Source of the DNA: Paramecium octaurelia | Taxonomy: Eukaryota; Ciliophora; Oligohymenophorea; Peniculida; Parameciidae | Direction of reading: 5' to 3' | NCBI GenBank assembly: GCA_905182995.1 | Contig: CAJJDP010000112.1 | Coordinates: 108,744-172,743, forward strand | Length of the DNA stretch: 64,000 nucleotides | In this document: piece after piece, positions 60,559 to 64,000 of the stretch | Layout of the letters: each line of letters begins with the position of its first letter | Position numbering within the stretch: position 1 is the stretch's first letter | The notes under the pieces: model-generated | The model's input: only the letters and a program-made list of their open reading frames with translations | Databases searched by the model: none | Told to the model about the DNA's origin: nothing | Position numbers and translations under genes: made by a program

Positions 60559-61930
60559 TCATTTTTTGGACTTATGAGTATGATGTTTCTTTGATTAATG
60601 ATGATTCTTATTTTACTTCTTTTACAATAAGGAATCCCAATCAACATCTTTTTCTTCATAAGGTGTGTAATCGATTACATCTCCTCTGTTTTCTTTTTCT
60701 GCATCATTTTCTTCATGATGATCATCAGCATTTTCATGATTATCACCTTCTTCTTCTGATCCCCAGGCATTTGAAACTTCCTTCAAAGGTGTATAATCAA
60801 TAACTCCATCTCTGCCATCTCCATTTAAATCCTAAAGGATGTATATCATATTTTACTGATTCCCCATTTGCAGATCCATCAGCTGATCCATTATTGTTAG
60901 CATTACTTCCACCTTCGCTTGGTTCGGGTGCCTCATCCAAATTACCAGCTTAATAATGTTTAATCAACCAATCGAATAATTCAATTTCTTCTTCCAATCT
61001 TAATCTGTCTTCATCATTCCATTCTTAGTCGTATCTCAAATCTTCCTAGGCCACCAATAATGTATATTCTATTTCCTTCAATCTGGATTCACATTTGTCG
61101 ACTCTTCCGTATAAGGTTGTCAATTGATTTTAGAAATGCTAGGAATATCAAAGACTCTAAGTACTGTAATCAAATCATCTTGGACTTCAATTTATCTATT
61201 GAAAATGTCATTCTCCTTTTCGATTCTGACCTTGAACTCTGAGAAGGTGACTCCGATTTGCACTTAGCCATTTTATCCATTAGCAATATCATCCTGGATT
61301 TCCCTCTCCATTTGATTGAGCAATTCTATCAATTATTCAATTGTGCCATTCAACTCCAACTCCTCTTGCTTTGTCTACAACATATTCATCTTTCTGTATT
61401 CCTTATAAGCAGTGACAATGTGGGATATCTCAGAGATGGTGTTCTCCTTGACTTCTGCAAATGAAGTGGACAATTGAGCCTACAATGTGGCTCTCAAGTA
61501 AGCAATCAATCTCAATAGCACTCTTCCATTCTTCACTTTATTCAAAGAATTATTATTCTTCTCGCATACATTTGTTGACAAAACTCCAATACGATTATTA
61601 TTGCTTTCTTATCTTGCCTTCATCCAATTCTTATACTCATTAGCCAAATCAATTTCAGTTTGCTTGGCCTCAACCTAATCAAATTTATCATATGCTCATT
61701 ACGTCTTGCTGTCTGTTGTAGCACTCTCCCTTCTGTTCTGAAATTGCTTATTAAATCACTGCAATTTAATCTAATTTGGCTTACTTGATTGGTTAGAATC
61801 TAGCATTCAAAAGTTGCAATTAATCCACTGCCTCCTGTCTCAATTCAGTCAGTAATTAGATAACAACCTCATTATCTTAGGCCATTGTTCCCATCATCAA
61901 AATCGCTAATAGCAATATGCCGACTCTCAT
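60559..61930 (-). CDS. Secreted coiled-coil protein, trichocyst-matrix-like, with a calcium-loop acidic tail
   Basis: Introns of 28, 26 and 25 nt give exactly 430 residues. A signal peptide (RVGILLLAILMMGTMA) precedes helical coiled-coil sequence with few cysteines (KGECYNRQQ, RVDKCESRLKEIEYTL). This plan is like Paramecium trichocyst matrix proteins and Tetrahymena dense-core granule lattice proteins, but no diagnostic motif is claimed. After about residue 320 it becomes acidic. An EF-hand-like loop (DLNGDGRDGVID) is followed by two VIDYTP motifs. A His-rich middle (ENADDHHEEND) and a Lys/His tail (QSKKHHTHKSKK) follow. Calcium-linked packing or release is the inference. It lies 46 bp from the 3' end of the CHIP-like gene. 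Confidence 0.6.
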
Positions 61931-61976
61931 TATTTTTATTATAATAAAAACGGATTATAACTAACATTAATTATAA

Positions 61977-63084
61977 TCAAAACTCAATGGTTTAATACTC
62001 CTCCCCTTTCTGAAATTCAAATGCCCATGGATTATTCAACAGGAAGTCCTACGTCGCTTACTTCACATTAACATTCGGGTAGAACCTTTTACTAATAGGC
62101 TGTCTCGTCGTCGGATCACTAGGTCCATTCTTATTGATAGCCTCTATGAGCATGTCACGCTCATAAGTTTGACCAGCATCGTTTACAACTGGATTTTCCA
62201 TCAATTCCTATAAACATGATACCTCATCTAATTACCAAAGTTATCTTGCAGATCAAATAACTGGGAATATCATACTCCTATTTCTAATCTGGATTCCCTA
62301 TCGAATTAATGAATCCCTCCAACTCCTTCTACTTCTGCTCAGTATTCAGATCTTATCTTTAATTTAAATAAGTCTTATAGTTCTCAATGGCCACCCTTTT
62401 ATTTTTATTGTTTATTTCTTAATTTTTGTACCAAAGTAGTTTTTTGGCTCTATAAATGTACTTACTCAGTTCATCTTCATAATACTCCTTCTTTTATCCA
62501 GCACACAGAGTTCTAGCCTTAGTCAACCTTATGATTGCAGCCTCAATGTCCTAAGTGTTATCAGAACTCTTTCCTCGCTCAGCCAATACCTATCCACATA
62601 GCAAATGTGCCTTGATATTCTTGTCATCCAATTCAATTGCAGTGATAGCGTCTCTGTAGGCCTTGAATATTGTTATTATATTGATTTTACAGGATCTAAA
62701 TTGCCAGCTTATTTTAAGGCCAATCCTCTACAACGAAAGAATGCGCTTTCAGTTCCCTCTGTAAGTTCAATTGCCTTGGAGTAATGAGTTATGGCATTGA
62801 AAAAATCCCCTTTTTCATATTATTCATCCCCCAAGATAGCCCAATATTATCCTTGGTTTTCCGTGAAATCTTTCAGAGGTTTTCTCACACTCTGCATCAA
62901 CTTCAAACTTGGGGGCTTCTAATTGTCCAAATGAAATTACTTTAGGAGCTTGATCTCTAAATTGTCTATTAGTGTATGGCGGTCTGGGAACTCTTACTCT
63001 AACTCCTGGTCCTGGAATGAAGTGATCATCAAATAGGAACAAAGGGAAATCGTTTCGAAACAAGTTGCCTACAAAAGGAAACAT
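61977..63084 (-). CDS. CHIP/STUB1-like co-chaperone E3 ligase (TPR plus U-box)
   Basis: Introns of 19, 29 and 28 nt give exactly 343 residues. After about 65 N-terminal residues (with FIPGPGVRVRVPRPP) come TPR units (WAILGDEQYEKGDFFNAITHYS, AFFRCRGLALKQAGN, AYRDAITAIELD). A charged helix follows. The C-terminal U-box is YDIPSYLICKITLELMENPV, then TYERDMLIEAI, DPTTRQPISKRFYPN and LLNNPW. CHIP binds the EEVD tails of Hsp70/Hsp90 through its TPRs and ubiquitinates clients. The TPR carboxylate clamp was not verified residue by residue. The Pro/Arg-rich N-terminal extension is not usual in CHIP. Confidence 0.85.
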
Positions 63085-63256
63085 TTAATATAGATAATTT
63101 TGATTTTCTATAAAAGATCATACTTCTCAATATTTATACCATTTTCTTAGAATTAATTGATAACTCATAAGCGATTCCCCGTGTAAATGATGGATATTTT
63201 ACGTACAAATACATTTCATCTTTTAAATACTTTAATTTTCATTAAAGTGGATTCTA

Positions 63257-64000
63257 ATGAAATAACTCAGTTTATTAAATCTCGTCAACATCTAGCCCAA
63301 ATAAACTACTTTGTACTCGACCAAAGATTCAACCAAAAAAATACGGAGCTTTGATATCATTGGCAGAAGTCCCTATAAAATCAACCCTGCTCGATAAACT
63401 CAAAAACAATTGATTAAAGAATGCCCACCAATAACTAGTAGAGCCACACAAAGATAACATATCAAATCTCCTCCTGATTTTACAAAATCCAACAAACCAA
63501 TCAGTATTAGCAATCATCGTATGTTTATTTTTATTGTATACAAGTTGATCTTCATTAAAATGAAACGTAAACAAAAGGATAATAAAAATCATATCATCTC
63601 CAACTAAAATCAATCCTCATTAAAGAATAAGATCAATTGCATATGTTCGATTAAGCCAAACGTAAACACAATTTCATATCGCATAGGAATCAACACTCAA
63701 ATTACAAGTAACCTGATACCTTAGATCACAAAGTTACATCTCAGAACCCACCCAGAACAAATCGACCAAGAGGTAACCCAAAAATTACCATCGACACTTC
63801 ACAATACTAATTTAAGCAAATCTGAAAAATTACTTCAGCAAAACCAATAAAAGTTTTTGGATCTCCAAAACAAAATCACATCCAATATTAAACAACGAAA
63901 TTAGACCAAAACTTACTCCTTGACAACCCATCAACCTCAACCTACTGTCAAGTAATTACCTGACCAATTTCAACTACCCTAAACCGCATAATATGTCTTA
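63257..64000 (+). CDS. N-terminal part of an unidentified Gln-rich coiled-coil protein (runs off the window)
   Basis: The start ATG at 63257 opens a frame that, with introns of about 26 and 25 nt near 63510 and 63660, stays open to the window end. It begins MKQLSLLNLVNIQPKQ and has a basic, Ser-rich segment (STKKIRSFDIIGRSPYK). A helix follows (LSKSEKLLQQNQQKFLDLQNK), then a Pro/Gln-rich stretch. No family is recognised. It diverges from the CHIP-like gene across 172 bp. Confidence 0.55.

Overview
The window is compact protein-coding DNA from a ciliate nucleus, most likely a Paramecium somatic (macronuclear) scaffold. In conserved domains TAA and TAG are read as glutamine and only TGA ends genes. 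Examples are the TAG in FVRQ of the heat-shock factor, the TAA in MLQTDLHNP of the Sec7 domain, and the all-TAA polyglutamine run near 24.5 kb. Introns are 18-36 nt, begin GTA or GTN and end TAG/CAG/AAG. Removing them closes most gene models exactly in frame. The DNA is AT-rich and spacers are tens to a few hundred bases. No operons, mobile elements or CRISPR arrays were seen. Coordinates given for genes span their introns.

Layout. 0-9.4 kb: C-terminus of a lysine-tailed protein, a two-domain cyclic-nucleotide-binding protein, a coiled-coil protein, an SLC44 choline-transporter-like protein divergent from an AGC-type kinase, an unknown protein and a heat-shock factor. 9.4-12.8 kb: a class I cyclic nucleotide phosphodiesterase and an ATG8-like protein. 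12.6-15.3 kb: a 1,331-bp exact direct repeat flanking a single N, most likely an assembly overlap. 15.5-26 kb: coiled-coil genes, casein kinase 1, a PG-rich (STPG) axonemal-type protein and a MORN-repeat protein. 26-34 kb: CNOT11 and the catalytic subunit of DNA polymerase epsilon. 34-36 kb: a gene-poor stretch with decayed coding signal. 36-52 kb: a coiled-coil gene and a giant TRRAP/Tra1-like gene. 52-59 kb: a TLDc protein divergent from a BIG-type Sec7 Arf exchange factor. 59-64 kb: a divergent oxysterol-binding-related protein, tRNA-Glu(CTC), a trichocyst-matrix-like secreted protein, a CHIP-like TPR/U-box protein and the start of a further gene.

The genes do not form one pathway. They cover signalling (cNMP-binding protein, phosphodiesterase, kinases), membrane traffic and lipids (Sec7, oxysterol-binding-related, SLC44, ATG8-like), nuclear functions (polymerase epsilon, TRRAP, CNOT11, heat-shock factor), proteostasis (CHIP, heat-shock factor) and cilia/cortex/secretory organelles (STPG, MORN, matrix-like protein). 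No clearly new multi-gene system was found. The best leads are single-gene oddities (oxysterol-binding fingerprint replaced, two VIDYTP motifs beside an EF-hand-like loop, an atypical kinase glycine loop), two pairs of start codons 11-13 bp apart, and the repeat around the N.
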